A stretch of 64,000 nt of DNA from Struthidea cinerea (Eukaryota; Chordata; Aves; Passeriformes; Corcoracidae), in the NCBI GenBank assembly GCA_013397865.1, contig VZTI01005062.1, positions 1,383,696-1,447,695 on the forward strand, given 5' to 3'. This document shows, piece after piece, positions 1 through 15,100 of this stretch (positions within the stretch are counted from its first letter, which is position 1; each line of letters opens with the position of its first letter). Both the position numbers and the translations under genes were made by a program. The notes under the pieces were generated by a model, which saw nothing but the letters and a program-made list of their open reading frames with translations, had not been told where the DNA came from and did not search any database.

Positions 1-145
1 CTGAGGCGCCTGCAGGTGCTGGTGGAGCCACAGAAGATGGATCACCAGCATCAGCTGGCATTTCAACCTGCTTCCAGTCCTGTCCTTCCTCTACCAGCAG
101 ACCAATTAGTGAGCCCAAGCGAACATTTTTGCTTCCTTCTTCCAC
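1..145 (-). CDS. PDHX: PDHX coding exon 4, partial (end of lipoyl domain, linker)
   Basis: Begins after a TTAATTTAG acceptor at + position 146. It reads VEEGSKNVRLGSLIGLLVEE and then into a Pro/Ala-rich linker (PPAPAGAS). The frame is open to base 1, so the exon is cut by the window edge and the downstream E3-binding domain is not visible. Confidence 0.93.
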   Translation of the reverse strand, partial: MEEGSKNVRLGSLIGLLVEEGQDWKQVEMPADAGDPSSVAPPAPAGAS

Positions 146-3100
146 CTAAATTAAGAACATTAAGCTACATATTACTCTGTCTGCTCTAATATGACTAAAA
201 CCAGTAGATGTCAAAGTTTCAGGCATATAAATGACAATTTATCAGTAAGATATATCCCATTTTATTGCTACTATTAATAAGATATTTCAAGACTGAAATT
301 AATTATAATTGCTATTATAAGGAGAGAAACATTAAGTTATGCCCCAAATCCCATACACCTAAAGCTAGCATTCAGAAATCGAAGTAACGTTTTACAGACA
401 CAGTCTTTGCAGCTCAGAACTAGAATAGAACAAGAAAACTTGCTACAATTTTGCTTAACTTTTCATCTCCTGGATTTTTGAGTCACTGCTACATTTTCAT
501 CACTCACAATAAAAAAACCTCTGCCTAAACCTCAGAGAACCCTAGAAACTCAGATGTAGAAAGAGCTGAAATAAGTAGAAGGACTTGAGGGTTCTGGCAT
601 GAGAGGCTGGCCACAAGCCAACAGTGTGGATTGGCAGCCCAGAAAGGCAAATGCAGGAGTGCGGCCTGCAGGGCGAGGGAGATGATTCTGCCCCTCTACT
701 CCACTTCTGTGAGACCCCACCTGTAGAGCTGCATCCAGGTCTGGGGTCCTCAACAAGATACGGACCTGGTAAGAGTGGGTCCAGAGGAGGGCCACAAAGA
801 TGACCTGAGGGCTGAAGCACCTCTCCTACAACGGCTGAGAGAGCTGGGGTTGTTCTGCCTGGAGAAGAGGCTTTGAAGAGACATTATATCAGCCTTCCAG
901 TACCTAAAAGGGAGGGAGAGGGCCTTTTTATACAGGCAGGACAAGGGACAGTGGTTCTACAGCCAAAGAGGGCAGGTTTAACTTAGAAAAAAATTCTTTA
1001 CTCAAAGGTGGTGAAGCACTGGAACAGGTTGTTCCTATTCCTGGAAGCATTCAGGGCCAGGTTGGATGGGGCCCTGTGCAACCTGATCTAGTGAATGGCA
1101 TCCCTGCCAGGGGGGTCAGAATGAGATGATCTTTAAGGTCCCTTACAACCCAAACCATTCAATGATTCTATGTAGCCAAGAAGAGTCAAAAAAATCCTAA
1201 CTTTGCTGACAAGCCAACAAAGCACAGGTGACCATGACAGGGAGAAAAAATTGGAAATTAAGTGCACAGAGAAATAGAATTCCCTTGGAGCTTTTGCCAC
1301 TGCAGCATAATCCTTTAGTCACTAACAAATATATACTAAAGTAAATGTTTATTTCCTCCACTGGGAAGAAAAGTGGACAGAACTTATGCTGGGTCATTCT
1401 GCAGTGGAATTTTTATACAAAGTGGCTTCCATACCAATTCTCATTTAGGTCGTGCATGAGAAAATGGTAATGGAGACTAATGTTAGGGAAGCTTCCTGTC
1501 TGACCACCCAGGAGCCACTCTGGCAGTCACAGTCCCACCCACCATGTGAGCTGAGACCGAAGCCCCTTTACAGTGGGTGCCTCCAGTGACCCCATGGGTG
1601 TCCCACTTGGCTCCCTGCACACTCCACACTCACACAGTCAGACAAGGTTTCCTTACCAGCTCAGCCCTGTGTTTCCCATAGCAGAATCTCAGACACCTGG
1701 ATCCCTAAAGCAATTTTAATTGTGGCCCAGTAACACAAAACCAGCTTGAGCTGGTGCCTCTGGGGAAGGACCACAAACAAAGGAATCCCTGTGCTTTTAT
1801 ACCCTCAGCCTGTGCTGCTGATAGTCTGGGGTCTTCCTGCCGAGTCCTTGGCTCCTGCTACACGCCAGTGTCCGGTCACCTGCCTGGTGCCACAGGTCCC
1901 TGTGCCCTTTGCTGTGCAAAGGCTCAGCACCAGGTCACGGCCCCTTTTCTGGGGCTCCCACCATGTACCCCACCCAGGACAAAACCTGCAGGTCCCACTG
2001 CAGCTGCACACACACTACCTGCTCTAGGTCTATCCCTCAACAATTAATTACAGTCCTTAAACAATCATTCATCATCTGTTTTGTTCCAAATTGAACTGTA
2101 AAGTATTTTAGGAATAAAAAAAAATCAGTGTTAATTTAAGAAGCAACTCTACTGAAAGAATAATCATCATTCTGAAATTACCCTTCTAATATTTCATTCA
2201 GTTATTTAATCTTTTACTGCATTTTACACTGAATCAGACATGATCATTAAAAGACCTATTCAGATAGAGAAGAAATATATATGCATGAGTTTCTATTTTA
2301 CTGTTATCCTGCTCTTTCTTAAACCATACATAGATTATACAGTCAAGAAAAACCAAGAAGGGTTACAGAAGATGAATTAATTTGACCTAATGAACCTTCT
2401 ATCTTTAAATGCAAAACCCAAAGCATTAAGCAGACTATGCTTATTTGACTCAAGTTTTTCATACTGAACTCTGTGAAGATGGTTCAGGATTGTAGCTGGT
2501 ATCAAAAGGCACAACATTTTTGTCTCATTTCTTTTAAGAAGTGAATAAAATTTGGCGAGATGCTAGCTCAGAGGCACAAAACATTCCTAAATTCCCATCA
2601 ACTACATCACATCTTAAACTTCTGAGTGGCCCTTGGAAGGACAATCTTTTCAATAAGTAATCATCACCCCATCCACAAACCTGACACAGCTCATTTTATA
2701 AGCCTTACACAAACATCTACTGAACACCTAATACAGAGCAGAAATATCCAACAGATAGGATCTCACCTGAGCTAGGGAAAAAAAAGAAAAAAAAAATCTG
2801 AAAATTTCTGCTCTTATTGCTCACTTGTTATTTCAGTTTCTATACATTAGGTTTCTTCTGTACTTTTTAGGAGACTGGAATAAAAGCCTCTCTATTCTGT
2901 ACTCTAATTCTTAGGCCCACCATTTCTAGATTCCAAGGATTAAAAGAATCCATTAAAGACTGGGTTTGCATAATGATCTATTCATGTTACTCCAATAAAG
3001 CTGCCTCTCTTCCCTTATTCTGAAACACGTTATAGTTATTTTCTACCTCCTGGCATCTCCTTCTCAGGTTCAGCTCTTGGCATAGGATTGTTACTGGATG

Positions 3101-6100
3101 ATATGGATGTAACTAAGGCTGAATGTCACTGCTCCATGACACTGATATAGCTATATGGAAGCTATGCAGCTGCTGGAAAGGCTGCCTTTGATCTATCAAA
3201 AAATGTGCCACAAGAGCAATACACACAAAGAAATTTTGAAATTTGCAGTGCCTTTGAAATACAAGACAGGAAACAAAAAACCCACAGCTTCTGAAATACT
3301 AACGTTACTTGTAGCCATCATGAATTACTATTAAAGAAACTTAGCAAATTTCAATTTTTTTTTTTTTTAGTATCTCCCTAGGATTTATTCTTTAATTCTT
3401 TTGACAGAGAGAATCCCCATATCTCCTCCTCACATAACCTAACAAAGCAGTGTCTGCAAATGCAGAATAGGTTGCACAAGATTTTGTCATGGCTATTAGG
3501 GGCAAACTAATTTTCAGAACCATTCAAAACTGAAGAAGAGAGAATTAAAAATAGTGAAAGCAATGCCCAGCAATTCTTTAAATAACTACATGGAGATTAA
3601 AAACACATTAAAAAATACGTCTAATGTGAGACTTCATCCAGGGATAGCAGAACAGATCCTCTGAAACCTATTAAATGTGTTACTCCACAGCTGTACACAA
3701 AAACTCAGAAGTTTCAAGGTGCTACAAAAACACTGAACATCTGGGAAAAAATACTACTTAGCAATGCAATTAAAAGAAGGAAAAAGATTTTAAAAACTCT
3801 TACTTGTCTATATACACTAGTGCTTAAATGCAAGTTATCCTGTAGAAATTAAACACTAATGACAGTTTTTGTAAGCCTGACAGAGTTCACTTACAGCTGA
3901 GTTCCATCTTACATCCCCTCTCCTTCCTACCCAGCCCCACAACTATCTTGAGACTTTCACTTTTGCAAAGGATGTTGCCTTTGCTTATACAAAAAAGGAA
4001 GATACTAAACAGAACATCACTTCTCAAACGCTGCCACACAGGAAAATACTCTCCCTTTTCTGTTTTTGCAAAAGATAACTGCAAATACATGCTCATGTAA
4101 GAAAATGCAACTGTATTCCTATATGAGATAGGAAGTGTAATACACCAATCCAAAAAGCTTTTGTAATAGCAGCAGAAATAAGTGTCTCACGGTGTGCAGG
4201 GTAGAATTTTCTCCTGGCTCCAGGAGCTAGTTTGTACCCATGCCCATTCTGCTGTTTCCTAAGTAGCTGGATTGCAATTAATACCAGTATGCCTAATTTG
4301 TATAATTACGTGATCCACACTTCATGGGTAGATATTCCCTAGATGAGACCACCCTGACCAAATGACATAATATTCACTGTAAGTACACATCTCTCATATT
4401 TTTATTTTATTCCAAATTCTTCCAGTTCAGCCTATTGTTTAATTATTGTGGAGGGAGAGAAGAAACAGCTGCAATACACCACCAGCTGAGACTGTTTGGA
4501 AAATTTCCAACTCATCCCAGTTCTTCTTCTTTCTATTAAGCTTAATCAATCTAATTTTGATAGAGGACATTATTAACTCAAAGAACTGTTCTCTGGGTCA
4601 GCCCATCTTGTATAACATTCCACCTTGACTGACGAGCACAAGACAATCTAGCACAAAGACGACACGTCCTGGGTAAAGTACCACCCAAAATTCCATATTC
4701 CAACTGATTGTTACTTGTTTTCCTATAACTCAGTGTAAGAGGAGTCATAAACTACAATATTTCATGGACACAATTCACAAAGTATAAGACATATAAAACA
4801 ACCTAATTCAATCAGGTTAAGTGAAAATCCATCAAATATTTATAGAATCATGTACCACGTACCAATATTCTGGTACTTACGTGGAACAAACAGAACAATT
4901 ATTTCACCCTAGGAATGCAAGTAAGTGCGTTTTTCTGAATGCTGAGGAGAAATTTATCTATCTAAACTAGTTTTTGAGGCAATATGCAAACAGTCTGAGG
5001 AGAAGTTACATCACCCTACTCAGAAATGCAGGATCCCTACCAGTATTTTAGCCAATATGCCATCTTCACTTGATTCCATGGTAACCACTGCTTTGTCCGT
5101 TTCAATTTCACACAATGCATCTCCAACATTCACTGTGTCACCTGCAAAATACAACAGAACTTAAGAATACTTACCCTAAGCTTCTTTTCAGATTTATTTA
5201 ACCATGGAAGATAAATATTCACCATATAATATAGTCATTTTGTATTCTTTAATCTATTTTATAGCTAGCTGATCCCCCATGATTACTTAACATATTGTAT
5301 CTTTCATTTCCAAATAAAATCACCAAGATTCAAGAAACACAAACTGCTGTGGCAGAACACTGACATGTTCCAAGTACCGATGTTTACAGTAGACTTTCCA
5401 AGAGGCAGTACACACACAAAGAAATTTAATTCCAGAACACCATACTCAGTAGCACTGCCATGAATAAAATACTGAGCCTTCCATATTCACTGGTAGCCAC
5501 CAGTCAGAGCAAGCTATCTAAAACTGCTTATGACAATGGCATCATAGTTCTGTAACTGGTATCTACACTATTAAAGACATTCAAATAAAAACGTCAGGAA
5601 TTTTAATGTCTTCCGGAAAGCACAGCTGCAGGCTTGCTTAACCCCCTATATAGTTCAGAAAGGTCTTTTTAAGCATTCATTCATACTTACTTTGTGAAAT
5701 AAAAATATGCACAAGTGCTAGAAATTGCTTTTGCTACATTACACAAATCCAAGATTAATTCTGAAGCATACTCTTCCTCTGCTTTTGAAGAATAACTGTA
5801 TCTGCTAGCAGATGATAAAGCTATTATGTGTCTGGATTATTTCAACAAATCAATACTGACTAGATGGCCAGCATTAAAACTGAAACTACATTAAAAACTG
5901 TAAGGTAGTTGAATGTTTTGGCTTCCAACAAAATACAGCTTTTTTTCCTTATAGAGACAACACATACCAGCCTAAAACATGCCTACAATTTTATATGAAG
6001 TAAAGTTTTAATATTTCCCCATTACCAGAAATGTTGCAATAGCATTACCTGTCTAAGCATTTAGCTTAACTACTGATATCGCTCTGTTGTGCTTAAGGAG

Positions 6101-9100
6101 CGGAATTAAAACCTAGTGCAGGTTACCACCTATATTTAGGTAAGAGACAAACACTATAAAAAAAAAAGATTTCCTGTTTCACAACTACATGAATTAGAAA
6201 GGGAAAATGAGGTGTTGTACCTCATTTGTGTTAAATGAAAACATCAAAAACTCAGCCACCTACATAGCTCTATAAGTCATAAATGTTCCTATTACAGAAA
6301 TTGGTAGAGAAATACACTTCATCTTTTTAATGTAATAATCTAACAGCCACATTACACTTTGCAATAACTAGAGCATGAACAGTTTATAAGAGGAAGTCAA
6401 AATTCCAGGCTCTATACTAGTGTTTTAATTTCACTGGATCATTAATTCAAGTAGCCCATATATCAGATCATTAGGCAAGTACTTCTCAGCTGTTAAGAAA
6501 TCAAGTTGTTGGGCAAATTCTGTAATTTACAGAGCTAAGATTGGCAAGCAGAAAGGAGCTTAACTCTGTATCTTAATCTGCCATCAGCCTGTAACTGTTC
6601 TGCACCATTAAAAAGGAATCTCAGTGCTCAGAGACCGGCAGCAGCACCTCCAGCAGGGTTGGCCAGCCAAGGCAAACACCTTCATCCATGTGTTTGTCAC
6701 ACATCACATCTCAGCTTGGGTACCTGAGGCTGTTCACAGAAAACTAAGTGTTGCCTTGCACAGGGAAGGCAAGAGGAAAAGTCTTCAGAGAACTGGATAA
6801 ACCACTTTTCCACTAATTTTTTTTTGTTTTCCTTTCATTGCTGCAGCCATAAAGTTGCCATAAATTTGAAAGGCAATTGACTAAATGCAGTATAAGAACA
6901 CTTCACCACAGCACTCAAGTCCTATGTGTGTTTCAGTTCCCAAGTGCAATAGAAAGGATGATACTTATTTTCATTAGAGATTGCAAAACTTTCGATTGTT
7001 CCTAATTGATGCACACTTTGATGTCAATTACAAATCAGCTTTTCCAATAATTAGGATTAGGAAAGCGTATCTTTGCTCTTACACTTTAAACTGAGAGAGC
7101 AGTATTTGCAACACAAGTTGCCTGAATGGGAGCTCTCTAAGATTATGTGTAATGCCCTTGAAAAATCTTGCGTGGGGTTTGGGCTTTTTTGTTGTTTTTC
7201 TGGGTTTTTTCTTTCTTTGTTTGTTTTTGGTTTGGTTTGGTTTTAGTGATTAAACTCTTATAGCTAGGCTTGAATGGTTAGGATCTCTACTGAAGCAGAG
7301 TTTCTTTCTAGGAGATCCAGTGGGCATCCAACAGCCTTGGTGCTCTGTTCAACTACTGACAGACAAGTATCCAAATCACAAGATACAAACTGCCTTTCTT
7401 AACATACTCTTTGCAAATAAAAACAGAGTTGACTGAACATAGATACTGAAATCCCTGGAGCTGATGTCTCACAAGGTAGCAGAGTTACACTGCGTGTGGA
7501 TGCTGCCAGCACTGTTGTATATTCTGTTTCCTGCCCACATTAACAAGAAGATTTTGGTCTCCTGGGCTGTCAGTCTACCATCTTTCATCAACATTAAATT
7601 CATACATAATAAATACAAGATTTTAGAAATATAGTTTTATCTTTGTGAGAATGACTTTATTACCCACAGGAATCAACATGAAACCGCATTAACAATGAGC
7701 AGGAAAAGTAAAGCTGTCAATTAAATTCAGCGCTTTCCCTTCAGCAGTAGTGAAATTATCAGTCCATCCTGTTAAACCGTAAAATGGAAACATTTGGTAT
7801 TTACACAAAGAACAGAAAAATTATCAAAATAGTATTACACTGACCCCTTCTGGTTATACAGTGGGAAAAACATTTCACATGCAAGCAGCTTGCTTCTGTC
7901 AGCTGCTTAAAAATATTTACTTTCTTGGATATTAGATTGTCAAACATTTATATTCAGCCATAACACTACTTTTACATGGCAAACACTCTGGAGAATTAAG
8001 TAGTTAAGAGCATCCCTTAGAGACAGGAGTGTAAGCATTAAATCACTATTTTCTTCAAAATTAATCTTCACTTCTTTTTTTTAATATTGTCTTTATGTTT
8101 ATGGTCCAGACTCTCAGAGGAAACAAAAATATTGATAGGAACAAATTATGGTCACAGATGTGGCCAAAAAGACAAAATACCATATTCAGGTTTGGTCTTC
8201 TTTCTAAATAGAAAATAGAGCAATAAAAATACTAAAATAGTTTTCTTTCAAAGTCCAATCATCAATTAAGCTCTGATTTTAATTTAATTAAAACAAGTGT
8301 GGAGTTTTTTTTTTTCTTTTGTGTTAGGGTGGAAGGCTAGTGGAAAGACTGAGAAAAACCACTGTATAGCTTTTATATTTTAACACCTTTTTATGAGGAA
8401 AGCTGATTTATTCATATTGGGGAGCAAACTGGAATCTACTTCAACTCCTACCAAGCTCTCTTTGTTTTCTCTTGCAATTTTGAATGCTGTAATTACTGTA
8501 AATTTTCTCTTGCAATTTTGAATGCTATAATTACTGTAAAAGAGGCTACTGTTGATTTTTAATGTTTTGCAATTATTGACAACTAACAAATACAAAAAGG
8601 ACTTTGGATCAATATTTCCTATCTGCATAATCTTGGACTCGATTAACTGAAGCTCCAAATTTCAAGAACACTGGTGCAATTTTTTTAATAGACATAAACT
8701 TCTGTATTGTTCCTAGTAAATTCTACAGAAATTCTTAGTAAAAGTTTCATGAGTAAAAGGTCAAGTCCACTACTGGAGCAAGAAGCTGCCTTCCAACCAC
8801 CTCTCAAAATGTAGGAAAGCAAAGTTGTCCAGTAACACAATAATGGAAGCTGTATCAACACTTAAAAGGGAAAGCCAAAGGAAAAGGCTTATCTAGGCAC
8901 AATAGCCAAAACATGTTTTGCCATCCAAATTGTGTCTGTCAAAGATAATAAGCTTTGAGATATTTTCTTTTCTCCAGATGTATTCATCTCTTTAACAAAT
9001 CTAAAAATGCCTGTGAACAAGATATATTCCTACTGCCATCCAAAACGCTGCAAGGCATCCTATACCGATGGACAACTGCTACCTGGAATCCAAAACTACA

Positions 9101-12100
9101 GTCAAAATTCAGGTTTAATATAAAATTGAAGAAGGGACAGGGAAGAGTAAACAGGAAAAAGGTATCCTGACAGAACAGGAACTGATGACTTTTCCACAAA
9201 TAATTTTTCATTTACATGCAACCTACGTGAAGACAAAACTTGACAGACTTTTTATCCAGTTGCTCCAAAATATTTTAACAGAACCACATAGTTGTCAAAG
9301 CACAGAGTTCAGGCTTTTTTTGGATGAGTAGGTTGGTTTTCAGTTGGGCTTCTTTTAGGGAAAGATTTCCCCATTTGGTATTAGGTTTATGAAAGTAATT
9401 TAAATTTCCTTAGCTTTAACTGTAGACTATAATTAAGATATTAAAAAATATATTCAAATATACTGTATCTTTCATGGTATTCCCTAGCACAGCAAAATAA
9501 TGAAACAGAGACCCTCCCCAAAGTCAATGGCTCTCAGACTTCCAAAGTTACTGCTCAGCATGACAACACCGGGAATCAAAAACAGCACACACACTCACAC
9601 CCGGGAACAGCCTAATGGAAATTTTTCAAAAATATGATCAATGCAACCTTTTGGAAGACAATTAAGCAAAAAAACATTTCAAGAACCAACAATCTCAAAG
9701 CAGGTATAGTTCATGATGACAGCATCCATATACCAAACATTTTGCTTCAAAATACTAATCTATAACCCGGAAGAATGATCTTATTCTTACAGAATAGATT
9801 TACATAGCTGAAAAATTACAGAAAATGTGACCACAGGAAATGCTATCTTACCTTCCTTTTTTAACCATTTCACAATGTTTCCTTGTTCCATTGTTGGAGA
9901 AAGTGCAGGCATAAGAACTTTAATACCAGGTGTACCTGCAAAACAAGCACATGGTTATGTCAATGTAGTATTTTTTCAGTATAATTTTTTTCTCAGTTAA
10001 CTGCTTAACATGAATGAAACTAAAAGTGCATGAATCTGAAAGATAATTGAACAAAAGATTCACTATGATGCTCCTTTTTTAAGTCTACATACAAGCATGC
10101 CCACCACAAAGCACAAAGGAAAACAAGGCACATTACAACAGAAATGGAAATTCAAGAGCCCTGAATTCCTAGGCCTGAAGTTTTGTTGATCATCTTGAAG
10201 TCCACCAAAAGCACTACATCCTCGTTTCTTCTGTCCTCCTTCTCCTCCTTGACCCAGGCTGTGGAATTTTTTCCAGATTAAAGCATATCTTTTAAATTAA
10301 TAAAGCCTTTGTGAACCTAGTATTCCAGACACTGATGATCTACCTCTTTTGCTGATAAACTTTTCTAATGTTTATTTATTCTTTTTACTAGAAAACTGTG
10401 TCTGCTTTGCAGAAAACTATTGATTTCAAGTTTCAGTGATTCCACCTTGGCTCAGTAAACCCATATGCAGAAGCAGCACTGCATAACAGCAACTGTATGC
10501 CAAGTTAGAGGGTTTCTTCTGAGGGCAGAGCTCAGCATACAGCACAGTCTTTGGCTTCACAGCAAATTACACCTCTTGTCATCTGATCCTCTATACCAAA
10601 GGAGTATTCTGACATTAATATGAGAGATATTACCTTTCTGAACTTTTAAGAATAATTATGAGGCCAAGAAAAAGTATCTTTTTAGATACAATTTTGTAAA
10701 AGCAGCTTTCCAGTACCTGATTTTTGAGGCTCTTTCTTGAACTATCGTGTCTCAATTTGTGTTCAGTTACAGAACAGAAACAGACACATAGAAGGTGCAT
10801 TATATACAATGGCAAGGTTCAGTTCTGCTTCATAGTCCCTTTCTCCAATACTCAGCATTAAGGATTATCATTCAATAGGAAACACCACCACATTTCTCCC
10901 AGTTGCTATATTACTTGGAGTAGTCAGGAACAGCTAAAAAAAAAAAAAAATCTTCGAAATTAATCCTTTTTCAATTTTTTCCTTATTATCTGCTTTTCAG
11001 CTTGGAATTCTTCTAGTTTTGTTCTTTGCCCCTTATTTTTCCCAGAAGCTGTGCTAAGGCACATGGTGAGCCCAGCTTCACCAAGGGCAAGTCCTGCCTG
11101 CCCGACCTAGTGGCTTTCTATGATAGAATGACTACACCAGCGGACAAAGAAGGGCTATGGATTTCACCTCTCTGGACTTCTGTAAGGCCTCTGACATGGT
11201 CCCCCCCAACATTGTTCTCTGCAAATTGATGAAATAAGGATTTGATGGGTGGACCGTTTCGTGGCTGAGGAATGGGTTGGATGGTAGCATCCAGAGGGTA
11301 GTGGTCCTTGTCTCAGTGCCCCCTGGACATTGGTGACAAGTCTCTCAGAGATAATGGTAGCTGAAAAGCTGTCTTGTGGCAGGTTGTGGCTTACAGCCCA
11401 GAAGGCAAACATAGCCTGGGATACATAAAAATCAGTGTGGCCAGCTGATGGAGGGAGGTGATTCTGCCTCTCTACTCTGCTCTGGTGAGATCCCACCTAG
11501 AGTACTGCATCCAGCTCTTGAATCCTCAGCACAGTAAAGATATGGATGTGTTGGAGGGGGTCCAGAGGACAGCCACAAAAAGGAGGAGGGATGGAGCACC
11601 TCGTGTACGAAGAAACATCGAGAGAGTTGGGGTTGTTCAGTCTGGAGAAGGGAAGGTTCCGGGAAAACCTTACTGCAGCCTTTCAATACTTACTAAAGGG
11701 GGCTTTTAAGAGAGATGGGACAGACCTTTTAAAAGGGCCAATAGCAAAAGAGTAACAGGTAATGGTTTGAATTGAAACAGGGAGGATTTAGACTAGGCGT
11801 AAGGAAGATTTTTACAACGACAGAGGTGAAACACAGAAACAGACTGCCCAGGGAAGTGGTGGATGCCCCTTGGAACATTCAAGGTCAGGGTGGACGGGGC
11901 TCTGAGCAACCTGGTCTATTTGAAGATGTCCCCGCTCATTGCAAGGGGGATGGACTGGATGACTTTTAAAGGTCCCTTCCAATCCAAACCACCCTATAAT
12001 TTTTTAAAAATGTGAAATGGAAACATGTAGCAAACCTCTAAAGACCATCAATTACCTTGACATTTTAAAATGCACCAAGAGCAGAAAGTGAGTTATTTAT

Positions 12101-15100
12101 TCCCTAAAGCCCCCAAGACAGCAACACAATCGGGATCATGCTACCCAAAACATGTGAGTTTTGTGGAAATGAGCTCAGCTGCATGGCTGATGTTTCCAGA
12201 AGACTGCATCAGTCTTTCCATGGTAGTTTCAGTTTAATATTACTCATGACTGTAATGTTTAGAAATGTATCCAGACAGTGTTCCTTGTAACACTCACAAT
12301 TCCCATCTGAATTACCTCCAAGCACTTTCTTTAAAAAGTTTCTTCTTGAAACCTCTCATTTTGGAGTAATATAAAGAAAAATGAACTATGTTATGTATGT
12401 GAATGCTTATCCGTGTTTATTTACCAACTAAAGTTTTGTAGTATTTGAAGTATGATTGACAAATTAAAGTATGAGTTAACAATTGTCTGATGCGACACAT
12501 ATTTATTCAAAAATAATATGTATCAATAACAGCAAGTAGAAAACAATACATTATAGGATGCAAAGAACTGTTCTCAGTTTTCTTAGTCTAACTTGACAAG
12601 TCTGGCTTTGACAATCAAAACATTATTTTGAAGTCATATCCCACAAATACCTAGGACTATTGAGAACTAGTGGACAGACCTCATTAAAAAAAAAAGTGAA
12701 AATAATCTACATTTTTAATAAGGAAAAAAATTAATTTTTAAACATGGTGGTTCACATTCCTCTTCCATAAAGAGCTACTTGATCCATTTCCCAGAATATG
12801 CTTCATTCTTTGGCATAAATACAAAAGTGAGCAACAAATCTGTGCCACTGCAACGTTTTCCCTTCAGTGTTATGAGCAACTAACACAAAACATACAATCC
12901 ATTCTCATCCTTTCATCAGGTTAGAAGAGGAACTCCAGTAGCAAGTACCCATGAAACGAACAAATAAAGAAATAAAACTGGATACAAAGTAGAAGGAAGG
13001 ACTGTGTACATCCATTTAATGCTTATACACAGAGGCCCACATTCGGAGAAGTTCGGTGCTGTTGTAGTTAAGAGCCTTGTTGAGCACGAGATACACCACA
13101 ACATCAGCTACAACAAAGCTTTCAAAGCTATTTTAGTTGCTTTTTAGTTAATGACCATACACATACAAAAACCAGGCTTAAATATGCCTCTACAAAGAAA
13201 AGCAAGCTTACAATGAAGAATTACCTTCACCAAGTATTATTTGTCCCCATTAAATTAAAAAAGGAGATAATAAAAAGAATCACTGTGTTCCCATAAGTGA
13301 GTTGCACTGTACAGGCAGCCCTTACAAGCACTATGGGAAGTAAATATTGTTGCTTTGTAATTATGGGTCAGCAAAATATTCTGGCAATTGGCACAGAATC
13401 TCAAAGACTGAGCTCACGGGCATATTAGAACTTAGAACCATAAGCATACGAAACTCCTGAACTCCCAGCCACCACCCACTAATTTTTACTTCTATCAACA
13501 GTAACTGTGTATTACACATCAATTATCTGAATAAAAATGGAGGAAGACTTAAAAAGAACCCAAACAAACATCACATGACAAAAAGGCTGCTATCTTAAGG
13601 GCAGCTCTCTGTGCATCCAAGAGAATGCGTTCATGTTGACATGCTTTAAGAATCAAGTTGAATCTGGGAACATTTCTGCTGCCTTCCTTCTCCATGAAGG
13701 GATTCAATGCATATTTAGGCTGCATATCAAACACACTGGAGAGCAGGGCTTTAAGAGAACAGCAGACCAGTACACCTCTATCATTTCCTATAAACCACAA
13801 CCTAAGAAACTCAGTGAGAGTGAATTTTGTACTTACTCAGCATAACACTTTCATTGCCTCTTTTTGACCTCCTTTGATGTGGAACAATTACAGCATTTTC
13901 AAACCAAAAAAACCGCAATGAACTGAAGACAAATGCTTTAATGTGTCCCACCAGAGAGGTATTTCATAACTTCCTACATGCACTCTCTAGTCAGTAGAGA
14001 ATTGACAAATGTACTGCAACTTAACACCAATTATAAGATTATGAAACATTAAAAACAAAGAAAAGTTGACACACCTCTAACATAAAGAGGTGATCCTACT
14101 TTTTCTGTTTTCTGTTTTTCCTCTTTCTCTGTGACCAACAAACTAGGAATTCCATTCTGAATTAATTATGCAAAACAACTTTTCCTCTACCAGCACCACA
14201 GACAAGGACAAAAACACACAGAGAAACAAAAACGCATGTGACATGAAAACCTAGATCCACATGAACCAATACTTCAAATAGTGGCTTTTTCAGAAACAGA
14301 AAAACAGAGAAATAAAACTAATGCTAAAATAAAATTAACTTAACTTTAAATTGTCAAACTAGGAACCAAGAGAGAGTTTTATGTCCAAAGGAGCTGTATT
14401 TTACCAGAGAACTTATGACTCTTCCTCTTTGTTTTCATTTTAGAGGCAATCATAAACTCTAAAGTGGTGTCACCAAAATACACACCACCTTGAAAAGCTG
14501 TAAGTACACGAGAAGAAGGGTTGAATAAGAAAAGCCTGAACGAGTTAAAGGTGTGATCTATTCACCTGAACACTTAAAAGCTTACCGTAAGGAATTACAA
14601 AAGATTTCAGTCATTTGCATATCCAAATTTAGAAATTTAACTCCAGCTATGTGTTAAGCACTCTCAACATACAGTACACAAATAGATTGTCTGGGAGGAC
14701 TGTAGACAGAAGTTCTTTAAGGAGTTAAATAATAAGACCAATTTAGAAGTAGCTTATCCTACATTGTATTAGATACGTACCCTATAATATGAAGAAAGAA
14801 GCAAAATTTTTCTGATAAAATTTGAAAATAAATAACATTTACTTCAAGAAAGGGATAGACTTCCCTGCATCACACACAGCAAGTTTTACAAAAGAAAAGA
14901 TTTTCATACTTTGCAAAACAGCAAAGGCAACCAGTGCTGGAAAGAAGGGAATGAGGAAGTCTAAACCACAATGATTAAATTGTTTCTGAACTACTACTGA
15001 GTTTTATTGCACGAGGTTAATGAAAGGTCATTTTTTTATAGAGTGCACTTAAACCCCAAAGAGTTCAGGTATTTCATGCTCAGCATCACACCAGGACCTC

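Larger units (their letters stand above)
146..5040 (-). other. PDHX intron 3
   Basis: 4.9-kb intron. It holds a plus-oriented CR1 fragment (about 600-1172) and a probable solo LTR (1481-2042). From about 2050 to 5040 I see AT-rich unique-looking sequence with short A/T runs (for example 3353-3369) and no credible exon or RNA gene. Confidence 0.85.

Noticed and set aside
7165..7245. T/G-rich stretch as a possible functional polypyrimidine or G-quadruplex element
   Set aside because: Irregular simple sequence with no G runs of adequate spacing; also in the wrong place to be a PDHX splice acceptor.
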